From: Croceicoccus bisphenolivorans
GTDB taxonomy: Bacteria > Pseudomonadota > Alphaproteobacteria > Sphingomonadales > Sphingomonadaceae
DNA: 64,000 nt
NCBI RefSeq assembly: GCF_001634625.1
Contig: NZ_LRSE01000001.1
Location: 186,001-250,000, forward strand
Direction: 5' to 3'
Position numbers and translations under genes: made by a program. A model generated the notes under the pieces. The model ran no database searches, was not told the origin of the DNA, and saw only the letters and a list, made by a program, of their open reading frames with translations. Below, in pieces: positions 1-8,802 of the stretch (within the stretch, counting starts at the first letter, position 1; every line of letters starts with the position of its first letter).

Positions 1-1173
1 GGCCAGATGATCCGCGACGTGACCGACGAAGACGTCCAGTCGCGTACGCTGGAGGCGAGCACGGTTCTCCTCCAGTCGATTCTTGAAACAGTGCCCGATG
101 CGATGATCGTGATCGATGAAAGCGGCCTGATCGTCAGTTTCAGCAAGGCAGCCGAAGAACTGTTCGGCTATACACGCGACGAGGTCGTCGGCAGCAACGT
201 TTCCATCCTGATGGCGTCGCCCGAAAGCGAGCGCCACGACGGCTATATCCGCCGCTATCTCGAAACGGGGGAACGCCGGATCATCGGCTCCAGCCGCCGC
301 GTGTTCGGGCGGCGCAAGGACGGCACCACCTTCCCCCACGAACTCTGCGTCGGCGAAGCGTTCGGCGGCGGACGCAGGCTGTTTGCCGGCTTCCTCCACG
401 ACCTCAGCGAAAAGGAGGAGACGGAAGCGCGGCTGCAGGAGCTGCAACGCGAACTGGCCCACATCGCCCGCGTGAACGAAATGGGCGCGCTGGCCAGCGT
501 GCTTGCCCACGAACTCAACCAGCCGCTCATGGCGATCGGCAACGTTGTGCAGACTTCGGCCGACCTGATCGCGAACGGCGATGCTCTCGACAGATCCCTT
601 GCCGCATCGGCGCTGGGGGAAGCGGGGAAGCAGGCGATGCGCGCGGGCGAGATCATCAAGCGGCTGCGCAACTTCATGTCCCACGGCCAGCTGGAAAAAA
701 CGCTGGAGGACCCCGGCAACCTTGCGCGCGAGGCAGCGAGCCTTGCCACCACCGGCGCGCGGTTCCGCGAGATCGAATGCAGGATAAAGGTGGCCGAAGG
801 AACTCCGCCAGTCACCGTCGACAGGATCCAGATCCAGCAGGTGATCGTCAATCTCGTGCGCAACGCGATAGAGGCCATCGGCAGGCATGGCTCGATCCTG
901 ATCTCGATCGCGCAAACAGGGCCTATGGTGATCTTCAAGGTGGAAGACAGCGGCCACGGCGTCCCGCCCGAACGGGTACCCAGCCTGTTCCAGCCCTTCA
1001 CCACCAGCAAACCCGCAGGCATGGGCCTTGGCCTCGCCATTTGCCGCACCATCGTCGAAGCCCACGGCGGCAAGCTGTGGTACGAGGATGCAGCCGGTGG
1101 CGGCGCCGTTTTCGCGTTCACCCTGCCCGCCAGCGCGGCGGCAGTCGGGATGGAGGAACCGGATGGAGGTTGA
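1..1173 (+). CDS. fixL: FixL-type heme-PAS oxygen-sensor histidine kinase (5' end outside window)
   Basis: Sensor kinase that autophosphorylates and passes phosphate to the FixJ-type regulator that follows. Numbering from the first in-window ATG (base 7): PAS domain about 20-135, phospho-acceptor His168 in an AHELNQP H-box, and N/G boxes including NLVRNAIEAI and GMGLGLAI. Aligned by eye with Bradyrhizobium FixL, His77 (in RHDGY) matches the proximal heme ligand His200 and Arg97 matches the O2-contacting Arg220; the spacing of 20 is identical. This supports a real heme O2 sensor. The frame is open to base 1, and the first residues (GQMIRDVTDE) resemble the end of an upstream PAS domain, so the true start probably lies outside the window. 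Confidence 0.88.
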   Translation, partial: GQMIRDVTDEDVQSRTLEASTVLLQSILETVPDAMIVIDESGLIVSFSKAAEELFGYTRDEVVGSNVSILMASPESERHDGYIRRYLETGERRIIGSSRRVFGRRKDGTTFPHELCVGEAFGGGRRLFAGFLHDLSEKEETEARLQELQRELAHIARVNEMGALASVLAHELNQPLMAIGNVVQTSADLIANGDALDRSLAASALGEAGKQAMRAGEIIKRLRNFMSHGQLEKTLEDPGNLAREAASLATTGARFREIECRIKVAEGTPPVTVDRIQIQQVIVNLVRNAIEAIGRHGSILISIAQTGPMVIFKVEDSGHGVPPERVPSLFQPFTTSKPAGMGLGLAICRTIVEAHGGKLWYEDAAGGGAVFAFTLPASAAAVGMEEPDGG

Positions 1174-1840
1174 GAGCAAGCTCGTCCATATCGTCGACGA
1201 TGAAGACGCGATCCGCAGATCGCTCGATTTCCTGTTGTCGACGGCCGGATACCGCGTGATCCGCTGGGAAAATGCAGAGGCATTTCTGAACGGCGCGGAC
1301 AAGTACGAACCGGCCTGTGCGATGATCGACATAAGGATGCCGGGGATGGACGGCCTTGAACTGCAGCGCGAAATGAAGCGGCAGGGCTTTAACTTCCCCG
1401 TAATCGTACTGACCGGAAACGGCGACATCACCATGGCGGTAACCGCAATGCAGGCCGGTGCCGTCGACTTCATCGAGAAGCCCGCCGAGCGCCAGCATAT
1501 CCTCGACGCCGCGGAAAAGGCATTCCGGAAGCTCGCGGCCGGCGCGGAAAGGCGCAGCCGCGAAGATTGGGCAACGACGCAGCTTGGCCACCTGACAGAT
1601 CGGGAACGCGAAGTGCTGGACGGGCTTGCCTGCGGTTACCCGAACAAGACCATCGCCTACGATCTGGGCATCAGCGCGCGCACGGTGGAAGTCTATCGGG
1701 CGAACGTCATGACGAAGCTGGAAGTCACCAATTTCGCCGATGCGCTGCGCATCGCCTTTGCAGCGGGCCTTGGCTCACAACACCGGTGGAGCGAGGAACA
1801 TGCGGAACAATGCCGGCACGCCCCCGCCACTGATCAGTGA
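1163..1840 (+). CDS. fixJ: FixJ-family response regulator
   Basis: Two-domain regulator of 225 aa. The N-terminal receiver has acidic residues VDDED, phospho-acceptor Asp56 in IDIRMPGMDG and conserved Lys106 in IEKP. The C-terminal LuxR/FixJ HTH starts near HLTDREREVL and continues through NKTIAYDLGISARTVEVYR. The ATG lies 11 nt inside the end of fixL, so the two are translationally coupled and form a cognate pair. In rhizobia FixJ activates fixK and microaerobic genes. No fixK or FNR-type gene is in the window, so the target regulon cannot be read here. The stop overlaps the convergent universal stress gene by 7 nt. Confidence 0.88.
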   Translation: MEVESKLVHIVDDEDAIRRSLDFLLSTAGYRVIRWENAEAFLNGADKYEPACAMIDIRMPGMDGLELQREMKRQGFNFPVIVLTGNGDITMAVTAMQAGAVDFIEKPAERQHILDAAEKAFRKLAAGAERRSREDWATTQLGHLTDREREVLDGLACGYPNKTIAYDLGISARTVEVYRANVMTKLEVTNFADALRIAFAAGLGSQHRWSEEHAEQCRHAPATDQ

Positions 1841-2634
1841 GCGACCAGCAAGGGAACCGTGCTCTCGATCAGCATCGTGCGGGTCACACCGCCGAACACC
1901 GCTTCGGCCAGACGCGGTTTGCCGTATGCACCCATGACGATGTAATCGGCACCGAAATGCCCCGCATGGGCCAACACCATGTCCGCAACCGCACCTTCGG
2001 TATTCCGTTCGACAAGGTCCACGGCGATCCCGTGGCGTGCAACGTACGTGGCTGCATCGGTCATCGCGAAGGCCCCTTGCGGATTGTTCACCTCCAGCAA
2101 GGTCACGCGCTCTGCGTGTCGCAGCAGGGGGACGGCGCAGCGCAACGCCTCGTTACAGGCGTGCGATCCGTCCCAGGCGACAAGCGCCCTTCCCGCGACA
2201 TCAAGCCCGCGACTTTCCGGCGGAACGGCCATCACCGGTCGGTGCGCTTTCAACGGCAGCGCTTCGGGCCGGACTCTTTCCCCGCTCTCACCCCCGTTGC
2301 CAAGGCGCGACGATACGACGATTAGATCGGCATAGTCCGATGCGCGGGCAAGCGCTTCCGGATAAGTCCCCAGCGTTTCGCCGATCGTCCATGGCACATC
2401 TTCGCGCGCAAGCCGGGCCTGGAGCTTGGCGATCGCCTTGCGCTCGTCCGCCTTCACCATTTCGGCCAAGGCAGCCCCGCTTCCGCCGGTGTAATAATCG
2501 GCCGCCATGATCGGCAGATCGAAAACGTCCAGACATTCCAGATGGCCGCCAAGCGCGCGGGTAATGTCCAGCGCCACCTGCAGCCGAGCTTCCTGTCCGG
2601 CATCGTCATGTACGAGCAGCATGATGTTCTTCAC
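1834..2634 (-). CDS. Universal stress protein, tandem UspA-type domains
   Basis: Cytoplasmic protein of 266 aa with two Usp-like halves. The second half ends with the ATP-binding-type pattern around MGAYGKPRLAEAVFGG followed by VPLLVAH. The start is GTG; the reverse strand shows GAAGGAG seven bases upstream, a strong Shine-Dalgarno site, so the annotated start is well supported. It is convergent with fixJ and overlaps its end by 7 nt. Usp proteins are often induced under low oxygen or growth arrest, which fits the adjacent O2 sensor, but I found no FNR/FixK box (TTGAT-N4-ATCAA) upstream, so a regulatory link is inference only. Confidence 0.85.
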   Translation of the reverse strand: MKNIMLLVHDDAGQEARLQVALDITRALGGHLECLDVFDLPIMAADYYTGGSGAALAEMVKADERKAIAKLQARLAREDVPWTIGETLGTYPEALARASDYADLIVVSSRLGNGGESGERVRPEALPLKAHRPVMAVPPESRGLDVAGRALVAWDGSHACNEALRCAVPLLRHAERVTLLEVNNPQGAFAMTDAATYVARHGIAVDLVERNTEGAVADMVLAHAGHFGADYIVMGAYGKPRLAEAVFGGVTRTMLIESTVPLLVAH

Positions 2635-2816
2635 GGCGAAACTCCTTCAAGACCCGCAAGGAACCTTAAGGAGCACGCAGGATCGGGGTATCGGTGATTC
2701 TACGGGGCTATGGGGCGGACATTTACGGATGCACATTCGGTGGCGGGCAGGCTTTGATGGTTTGTACGACAATGGCGGAAAAACAGCGCGAGGTGCACCT
2801 CGCAAGGAGCGACGGG

Positions 2817-3209
2817 ATGAGAACCGGAAAATGGCTGGCATCGGGGCTGGCAATGCTGATCGCCGCCGGATGCGTTCACGGCGGCACACCCTATCAGGAT
2901 CGGGAAGAAGCCAGGCTGGCAAAAATGCTGAAGGACCGCGTTGCGGGCGAACCGGCCAGTTGCATTGCGGCCTTCAGCTCAAGCCGCCTGAAGATCCTCG
3001 ATCGTACGGCGGTCGTCTACGATGCTGGGGACACCATATGGGTTGCGCGACCGCATGATCCGGCATCACTCGACGCGCACGACATCGTCGTGATCGAGCG
3101 AACCGGCAGCCAGTTGTGCAAATACGACATCGTGCGCACGATCGATCGGAACACGCAATCGACCTCTGGCGTCATCATGCTGGGCGATTTCGTGCCATAC
3201 CGCCGGTGA
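2817..3209 (+). CDS. Small putative lipoprotein of unknown function
   Basis: A 130-aa protein with an N-terminal basic residue, a hydrophobic stretch and a lipobox IAAGC, so Cys19 is the likely lipidated residue. The mature part (from VHGGTPYQDRE) has two further Cys residues and no motif I recognise. The start was chosen at 2817 because AAGGAG sits 7 nt upstream and the signal peptide begins there; an in-frame extension to 2694 lacks a signal-like start. It stands alone between the universal stress gene (divergent) and the tRNA (opposite strand). It is probably an envelope protein; function unknown. Confidence 0.7.
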   Translation: MRTGKWLASGLAMLIAAGCVHGGTPYQDREEARLAKMLKDRVAGEPASCIAAFSSSRLKILDRTAVVYDAGDTIWVARPHDPASLDAHDIVVIERTGSQLCKYDIVRTIDRNTQSTSGVIMLGDFVPYRR

Positions 3210-3215
3210 TGGAGT

Positions 3216-3289
3216 TGGAGCGGGCGAAGGGAATCGAACCCTCGTCGTAAGCTTGGGAAGCTTCTGCTCTGCCATTGAGCTACGCCCGC
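3216..3289 (-). tRNA. tRNA-Gly (anticodon CCC)
   Basis: The reverse strand folds as a 74-nt tRNA: acceptor GCGGGCG/CGCCCGC, D-arm GCTC...GAGC, anticodon loop TTCCCAA (anticodon CCC), T-arm GAGGG-TTCGATT-CCCTT, discriminator T and encoded CCA. The outermost anticodon-stem pair is a G-A mismatch. The sequence is typical of alphaproteobacterial glycine tRNAs. Confidence 0.95.
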
Positions 3290-3407
3290 GAAGTGCCGGG
3301 ATCGCGTTGGCGGCCGGGCACATTGGTTCGCGCCAACTACGGCCAGTGTGGCGGGTCGTCAACGCGATTCGGATGCTGCGGCCCCGTGGCAGGCAAATCG
3401 CACGGGT

Positions 3408-4283
3408 TCAGCCAAACAGCACGTCGAGCGCGTTGCCCTTCAGGATCGGCTCGCGCAGTTCAGGTTTGAAACCCGCCTTGTCGAAAGCGCCGATCCACTT
3501 GTCCGGCGGGATCAGCGGGAAGTCGGAACCGAACAGGAATTTCTTACCCAGCTGACCATTGGCATACTGCACGATCTGCGGCGGAAAATACTTTGGCGAC
3601 CAGCCGGACAGGTCGATGAACACGTTCGGCTTGTGCAGCGCCATCGACAGCGCCTCGTCGGTCCACGGCCAGCTCGGGTGGGCCAGAATGATCTTCATGT
3701 TGGGGAACCGCACCGCGACATCGTCGACAAGGATCGGTTGGCCCCACTTCAACCGGATGCCGCCCCCGCCCGGCATGCCCGTTCCCATGCCGGAATGGCC
3801 GGTGTGGAAAATGGCAGGCAGCTTGAAGTGGTCGATGACTTCATACAGCGGCCACGCCATCGGATCGGCGGGATCGAAATCCTGAAGCGGCGGGTGGAAC
3901 TTGAACCCGCGAACGCCATAATCCTCGATCAGCCTGCGCGCTTCCAGCGCTCCGGCCTTGCCCTTGTGCGGGTCGATGGAGGCAAAAGCCATCATGATGT
4001 CGGCGTTCTCTGCCGCGGCCTCTGCGATCTCTTCGTTCGGGATGCGGGTGATGCCGGTGCCGGATTCCATGTCGACCGTGAACATCACGAAACCGATATT
4101 GCGTTCGCGGTAATAGGCGATGGTATCGGGGATTGACGGACGGTCGAGCGGAACCTTGAAGTAGTCGGAAGCGGCCTGGTTGAAGGTCACCTGGATCGGG
4201 TCGAGCGGTTGGCGACAACTGATTTCGGCGTGCACGTGCACGTCGATCGCTACCAGCTTTTCCGCTTCGGCCCGGCTCCTCAT
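3408..4283 (-). CDS. Amidohydrolase-2 family metal-dependent hydrolase/decarboxylase
   Basis: A 291-aa TIM-barrel protein of the amidohydrolase-2 (ACMSD/gamma-resorcylate decarboxylase-like) family. Visible metal ligands: HxH in VHVHAE (His16, His18), His in FHTGHSG, His in ILAHPSW, and the C-terminal Asp in FGSDFPL. Members decarboxylate hydroxybenzoates or hydrolyse ring-cleavage products. It is the last gene of the leftward ferulate operon, only 4 nt after the feruloyl-CoA synthetase stop, so it is co-transcribed. Its place suggests action on a hydroxycinnamate- or vanillate-derived compound, but such a step is not part of the standard ferulate-to-vanillate route. The exact substrate is unknown. 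Confidence 0.82.
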   Translation of the reverse strand: MRSRAEAEKLVAIDVHVHAEISCRQPLDPIQVTFNQAASDYFKVPLDRPSIPDTIAYYRERNIGFVMFTVDMESGTGITRIPNEEIAEAAAENADIMMAFASIDPHKGKAGALEARRLIEDYGVRGFKFHPPLQDFDPADPMAWPLYEVIDHFKLPAIFHTGHSGMGTGMPGGGGIRLKWGQPILVDDVAVRFPNMKIILAHPSWPWTDEALSMALHKPNVFIDLSGWSPKYFPPQIVQYANGQLGKKFLFGSDFPLIPPDKWIGAFDKAGFKPELREPILKGNALDVLFG

Positions 4284-4287
4284 GGCA

Positions 4288-6411
4288 TCAAACTACCGTC
4301 ATCAACGCATCAAGCGCAACGCATCCTGCGCCTTCGGGGAAAACGACGACGGGGTTGAGATCGATCTCGCGGATATCCGGCGTGCCGCGCACGACTGCGC
4401 CAAGCTTCTCGATAAGTTCCGCCACGGCGCGGACGTCCAGCTTGGGCGAACCGCGAAAGCCGGTCAGCAATGCCGCGCTCTTCAGCTTGAGGATCTCGCC
4501 CTCGATCGCGTCGACCGACAAGTCCGGCGACAGCAGGCGCACGTCCTTGTGAATCTCCGCCTGCACACCGCCGAAACCGACGAGAATGACCGGTCCCCAT
4601 TCGGGATCGTTCTTGGCGCCGACGATCAGTTCGGCACCGCGCTTGCCCATTTTCTCCACGAGCAAACCGTCGAGTTCGAGCCCCGGCGAATAGGCGCGGA
4701 CATTGGCATAGACCTTGTCCCACGCCGCAGCCAGTTCCGTCTCGTCAGCGATGTTGAGCAGGACGCCGCCGGCATCGCTCTTGTGGCTGAGGTCGGCCGA
4801 TTGCGCCTTGAGCACGACCGGATAGCCGATGCGGGCGGCGACCGATGCAGCCTCGCCCACCGTGGCGGCAAAACCGCCTTCAGGGAACGTGATGCCCGCA
4901 GGCTGCAGCAGCTGTTTCGCTCGATATTCGGGGACTGTACCGGCAAGCCCGGCATCGATCGCGACCGGTGCCAGCGCACTGCGCGCCTGACCGGCCTCTG
5001 CCGTGGCATAACGGCGGATGGCACGGAACGCGCGATCCGGCGAAGGGAAGTAGGAAACGCCCAGCGCGCGAAGCTCGTCGATGTACTTCTGCGGCACTTC
5101 CGCGCCGTCGTCCATGCCGGCGAAGATCACCGGCGTTTCGGGCTTCAGCTTCCCGACGGCGTCGATCACTGCGGGGAACTTGCGGTCGCAAGTCGTCTCG
5201 TCCGTCTGGATGATGGCAAAGACGACGCTGCCGAAACCGGGGTCCGTCAACAGCGCTTCCAGCGCGCGGCGATAGAGATCGGGATCGACCAGCGCCTGCG
5301 CGGTGAGGTCCATCGGGTTCGAAACCGGGATGAAGTCCGGCATGCCAGCGCGCAAGGCCTGCGCGGTCTGCTCGTTCGGCGCAGGCAGGTCGAGGTCGAT
5401 CTTCTCGCACAGGTCGAGCGTCAGCGCCTTGAACGCGCCGCTCTCCGTCAGCACCGCGCATCCGCCAACCGGCGGTTTCGGGCAGCGCGCGGCAAGATCC
5501 AGCACGTCACCCAGCTCTTCCAGACTGTCGACCAGCACGACGCCGGCGTCCTGAACCTTGGCCTGCATCAGTTTCCAGTCGCCGGCCATCGCGCCGGTGT
5601 GGGTGGCAGCGGATTCGCGCGCCGCGCTCGACTGGCCGGGGTGCAGCAGCACGATCGGCTTGCCGATTTCGCGCGCCCGATTGGCGAGTTCGAGGAAGCG
5701 TGCCGGATTGCGGAACTGTTCCACGATCATGCCGATGATCTGGGTATCGTCGTCATCGAGCATCTGCTCGACATAGTCTTCGACGCCCGATGCGGCCTCG
5801 TTACCGGTCGAGATGAAATAGGAAAGGCCGAGACCCTTGGAGATAAGCGTCGTCGTCTCGACGATCGCCATTGCACCCGATTGCGAAACGAGCGCGATGT
5901 TGCGCCCTTCGCGCCGCGGCACAGGCGGGATTTCCACGAATGTGAGGGGGATTCCTTCGAGGAAGTTCGCCATGCCAAGGCAGTTCGGGCCTTCGATCAC
6001 CATGCCGGTTTCGCGTGCGATCCGGCCAATCTCGGCCTGCGCGGCGATGCCTTCTTCCCCACCCTCGGCAAAGCCGGCGGAAAAGATGATCGCCGCCCCG
6101 GCCTTGCGGCGGGAAAGCGCGCGCACGCTTTCCAGAACCGCGCCGCCGGGAATGGCCAGAACCGCGACATCCACACCCACGGGCAGCGCATCGATGGAAG
6201 AGACGCAGGGCCTTCCGTCGATTGCCGAACGCTTCGGGTTCACAAGGTGAAGATCACCCTTGAACCCGAGGCGTTCGAGATTGCGCATGACCGAGTTGCC
6301 AAGCGCGCCGGGCGTGGGGGACGCACCGACGATGGCAACCGAGCGGGGGTGGAGCAAGCGCCCGATGTTGTTGGCGGGGCGCTCGATCGTCGCGGAATCC
6401 TGACCGGTCAT
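4288..6411 (-). CDS. ferA: NDP-forming feruloyl-CoA synthetase (FerA type)
   Basis: A 707-aa acyl-CoA synthetase of the NDP-forming (acetyl-CoA synthetase/succinyl-CoA ligase-like) superfamily. Domains in order: CoA-binding Rossmann domain about 15-145 (AIVGASPTPGALG), ligase-like domains about 165-460 with the phospho-His motif THTGAMAGD (His271), and a C-terminal ATP-grasp domain about 485-705 (YPVVLKAQSADLSHKSDAGG). In Sphingobium SYK-6 FerA is of this class, unlike the AMP-forming Fcs of pseudomonads. It activates ferulate, coumarate or caffeate. It lies 10 nt after ferB in the same operon, which is the strongest evidence for an aromatic substrate rather than acetate. Confidence 0.85.
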   Translation of the reverse strand: MTGQDSATIERPANNIGRLLHPRSVAIVGASPTPGALGNSVMRNLERLGFKGDLHLVNPKRSAIDGRPCVSSIDALPVGVDVAVLAIPGGAVLESVRALSRRKAGAAIIFSAGFAEGGEEGIAAQAEIGRIARETGMVIEGPNCLGMANFLEGIPLTFVEIPPVPRREGRNIALVSQSGAMAIVETTTLISKGLGLSYFISTGNEAASGVEDYVEQMLDDDDTQIIGMIVEQFRNPARFLELANRAREIGKPIVLLHPGQSSAARESAATHTGAMAGDWKLMQAKVQDAGVVLVDSLEELGDVLDLAARCPKPPVGGCAVLTESGAFKALTLDLCEKIDLDLPAPNEQTAQALRAGMPDFIPVSNPMDLTAQALVDPDLYRRALEALLTDPGFGSVVFAIIQTDETTCDRKFPAVIDAVGKLKPETPVIFAGMDDGAEVPQKYIDELRALGVSYFPSPDRAFRAIRRYATAEAGQARSALAPVAIDAGLAGTVPEYRAKQLLQPAGITFPEGGFAATVGEAASVAARIGYPVVLKAQSADLSHKSDAGGVLLNIADETELAAAWDKVYANVRAYSPGLELDGLLVEKMGKRGAELIVGAKNDPEWGPVILVGFGGVQAEIHKDVRLLSPDLSVDAIEGEILKLKSAALLTGFRGSPKLDVRAVAELIEKLGAVVRGTPDIREIDLNPVVVFPEGAGCVALDALMTVV

Positions 6412-6421
6412 ATGTCTACTC

Positions 6422-7273
6422 TCAGCCGTTTACCTTGGTCGCGTCGAACGCGCCGAGGCCGGGCTTGAAGGTCTTGTCGTCAAGGAACTGCTTGGTCGCC
6501 TCCTTACGCGCGGCGGCGCCGCCCATGCCGTTCAGCGCTTCCTGCGCACGGATCAGGTAATCCATGGCGTTGTCGAAGGTCATTTCCGACATGCGGCGCA
6601 TCGCCCACTTCGTGGAACGCAGCGCATTGGGGTCCTTCTTCTTCAGGACTTCGGCAACTTCGGTGACGCGCGCCTTCAACTGTGCGTCGGGAACGCTCTC
6701 GGTGATGAGGCCCTGTGCTTCGGCTTCCTTGCCGGTCAGGTTTTCGCCCATCATGGCGTGGTACATGGCCTTGCGGAACGGCATCAGTTCCTGCGCAACC
6801 TTGCTCGCGCCGCCGCCGGGCAGGATGCCCCAGTTGATTTCCGACAGGCCGAACGTGGCATCATCCGAAGCGATCACGATATCGAGCGCGTGAAGCGGAC
6901 CGTAAGCACCGCCGAAGGCCCAGCCGTTGATCATGCCGATGGTCGGCTTTTCATACCAGCGCAGGCGATCCCACCAGCCATAGGCTTCGCGCTGGCTCTG
7001 GCGGATGGCGCCGATGCCCTTGGCCTCGTTCTCGCGGAAATATTCCTTCAGATCCATGCCGGCCGAGAAGGCAGCGCCGTTGCCAGTGAGGACGAGGACC
7101 TTCACGTCGTCGCGAAACTCAAGCTCGTCGAGAACCCGCATCATCTGGCGGTTGAGGCGCGGCGACATGCAGTTGCGCTTGTCGGGTCGGTTGTAGGCAA
7201 CCCATGCGATACCGTCCTCGACGGTATAGGCAACGGTCTCGACTTCGTCGGCGGGGACGTTCTCAAAGCTCAT
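6422..7273 (-). CDS. ferB: Feruloyl-CoA hydratase/lyase (hydroxycinnamoyl-CoA hydratase-lyase)
   Basis: Crotonase-fold enzyme of 283 aa that hydrates feruloyl-CoA and cleaves it to vanillin plus acetyl-CoA. Features: oxyanion-hole region FSAGMDLKEYF, a GGAYGPLHALD turn, and Glu145 in SEINWGI, equivalent to the catalytic Glu143 of Pseudomonas HCHL. I placed the start at the ATG 7273 (MSFENVPADE), with GGAG 8 nt upstream. An upstream in-frame extension of 119 codons is rejected because it is low-complexity, Arg/Ser/Pro-rich and overlaps the aldehyde dehydrogenase gene. It sits between the dehydrogenase and ferA in a tight operon. Confidence 0.9.
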   Translation of the reverse strand: MSFENVPADEVETVAYTVEDGIAWVAYNRPDKRNCMSPRLNRQMMRVLDELEFRDDVKVLVLTGNGAAFSAGMDLKEYFRENEAKGIGAIRQSQREAYGWWDRLRWYEKPTIGMINGWAFGGAYGPLHALDIVIASDDATFGLSEINWGILPGGGASKVAQELMPFRKAMYHAMMGENLTGKEAEAQGLITESVPDAQLKARVTEVAEVLKKKDPNALRSTKWAMRRMSEMTFDNAMDYLIRAQEALNGMGGAAARKEATKQFLDDKTFKPGLGAFDATKVNG

Positions 7274-7343
7274 GGCAAATGCTCCATTGGATAAGTCCGT
7301 GACGGTCCCACGGACATTCCCGGACGGACACGGTTTTTCAGGC

Positions 7344-8762
7344 TCAGATCGGGAAGTGACCGGGCAGGGTTTCCATGGTGATCCAGCGCAGTTCGGTGAA
7401 GCTGTCGATCCCGGCCTTGCCGCCAAAGCGGCCATAGCCCGATGCACCGACGCCGCCGAAGGGCATCTGCGCCTCGTCATGCACGGTCGGGCCGTTGACG
7501 TGACAGATACCCGAATGGATCTGCCGGGCAACGCGCAGGCCGCGAGCAGTGTCCTTGGTGAAAACAGCGGCGGACAGGCCGTATTCGGTGTCGTTCGCCA
7601 GTTCGACCGCGTGGGCTTCGTCGCGCGCACGGATCATGCCGACGACGGGGCCGAAGCTTTCGTCGCGGAACAGCTTCATGTCGGGTGTCACCTTGTCGAC
7701 AAGATGCGCGGGCATGACGACATTCTGCGTCGTCTCGCCGCCGACGAGCAGTTCCGCACCCTTGGCGACGGCGTCTTCGACGAGGCTGAGGCAATGCGCC
7801 ACGGTCTTGGCATCGACCACCGCACCCAGCGGAGTCTTGCCTTCACGCGGATCGCCTGCGGGCATCGAGGCGACCTTGGCCTTGAACATGGCCGCGAATT
7901 CGTCGGCAACAGCATCGAGAACGATGATCCGTTCCGTCGACATGCAGATCTGCCCCTGGTTCATGAAGGCCCCGAAGGCCGCAGCCTTCACCGCTTCATC
8001 AAGGTCCGCATCGTCGAGCACGATCATCGGCGCCTTGCCGCCCAGTTCGAGCAGGCAGGGCTTCAGATGCTCTGCCGCACGCTTGGCGATGATCTTGCCG
8101 ACGGCGGTGGAACCGGTGAAGTTGATGCGCTTCACTTCCGGCGCATCGATCAGCGCGCCGACCACATCGGCGGCATCGGCAGGCGCGTTGGTGACGACAT
8201 TGACGACACCTTCGGGAAAGCCGGCTTCCGCAAAGGCTTCGATGATGAGTGCGTGAGTGCGCGGGCACTGCTCGCTAGCCTTCAGGATGACGGCGTTGCC
8301 GCATGCCAGCGGGGTGGCAATGGCGCGCACGCCAAGGATGATCGGAGCATTCCACGGCGCAATACCGAGGATGACGCCAACCGGTTCACGCAAAGCCATG
8401 GCAACGCAGCCGGGCTTGTCGGAAGGAATAACCTCGCCCGAGATCTGCGTGGTAATCGCGGCGGCTTCGCGAATCATGCCGACGGCCAGCGCGTGGTTGA
8501 ACATGGCCCATCCGGCAGTCGCGCCGATTTCGGCCATCATCGCATCGACAAAAGCATCCTTCTTCGCTTCCAGAGCGACGGCGGCATTCATCAGAACTGC
8601 ACGGCGGGCATTCGGCCCCATGACCGACCAGACAGCGAAACCCTCAGCAGCCCTTCTGGCAACGGCGGCAGCGTCCTCGGCCGTCATGGCAGGCGCACTC
8701 GAAGCGACCTCGCCGGTGACGGGGTTGAGGCGTTCGAAACGAAGGGATTGCGATTCGGACAT
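7344..8762 (-). CDS. ligV: Vanillin-type aldehyde dehydrogenase (LigV/Vdh-like)
   Basis: NAD(P)-dependent aldehyde dehydrogenase of 472 aa. Catalytic Cys273 (NQGQICMSTERI) and Glu239 (LELGGKAPM) are present, as are the cofactor-site Asn in APWNAP and FTGSTAVGK. As the first gene of the ferBA operon it most likely oxidises the vanillin or 4-hydroxybenzaldehyde released by FerB. The start is ATG 8762 (MSESQSLRF) with a GGAGAGGAG ribosome site about 10 nt upstream; the longer open frame upstream runs through the divergent promoter and is not coding. Gene symbol by function and context; other aromatic aldehydes are possible substrates. Confidence 0.85.
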   Translation of the reverse strand: MSESQSLRFERLNPVTGEVASSAPAMTAEDAAAVARRAAEGFAVWSVMGPNARRAVLMNAAVALEAKKDAFVDAMMAEIGATAGWAMFNHALAVGMIREAAAITTQISGEVIPSDKPGCVAMALREPVGVILGIAPWNAPIILGVRAIATPLACGNAVILKASEQCPRTHALIIEAFAEAGFPEGVVNVVTNAPADAADVVGALIDAPEVKRINFTGSTAVGKIIAKRAAEHLKPCLLELGGKAPMIVLDDADLDEAVKAAAFGAFMNQGQICMSTERIIVLDAVADEFAAMFKAKVASMPAGDPREGKTPLGAVVDAKTVAHCLSLVEDAVAKGAELLVGGETTQNVVMPAHLVDKVTPDMKLFRDESFGPVVGMIRARDEAHAVELANDTEYGLSAAVFTKDTARGLRVARQIHSGICHVNGPTVHDEAQMPFGGVGASGYGRFGGKAGIDSFTELRWITMETLPGHFPI

Positions 8763-8787
8763 GACAGTCTGGCTCCTCTCCAACTTT

Positions 8788-8802
8788 GTTATATAATATA
8801 AC
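8788..8802. promoter_or_regulatory. Perfect palindrome in divergent ferulate promoter, likely MarR operator
   Basis: GTTATAT-A-ATATAAC is a perfect 15-nt palindrome 25 nt upstream of the aldehyde dehydrogenase start. The right half-site ATATAAC recurs at 8877-8883, within GTAATATAAC, close to the transporter start. AT-rich palindromes like this are typical MarR-family operators, and a MarR gene closes the divergent operon. Binding by that protein is inference. Confidence 0.6.

Noticed and set aside
2635..2816. FNR/FixK box upstream of the universal stress gene
   Set aside because: No TTGAT-N4-ATCAA-like sequence; the closest (TTGATGGTTTGTAC) has only one half-site.
7274..7630. In-frame 119-codon extension upstream of ferB
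   Set aside because: Biased Arg/Ser/Pro composition, antisense-like, overlaps the aldehyde dehydrogenase gene; the internal ATG at 7273 has a good ribosome site and the family N-terminus.
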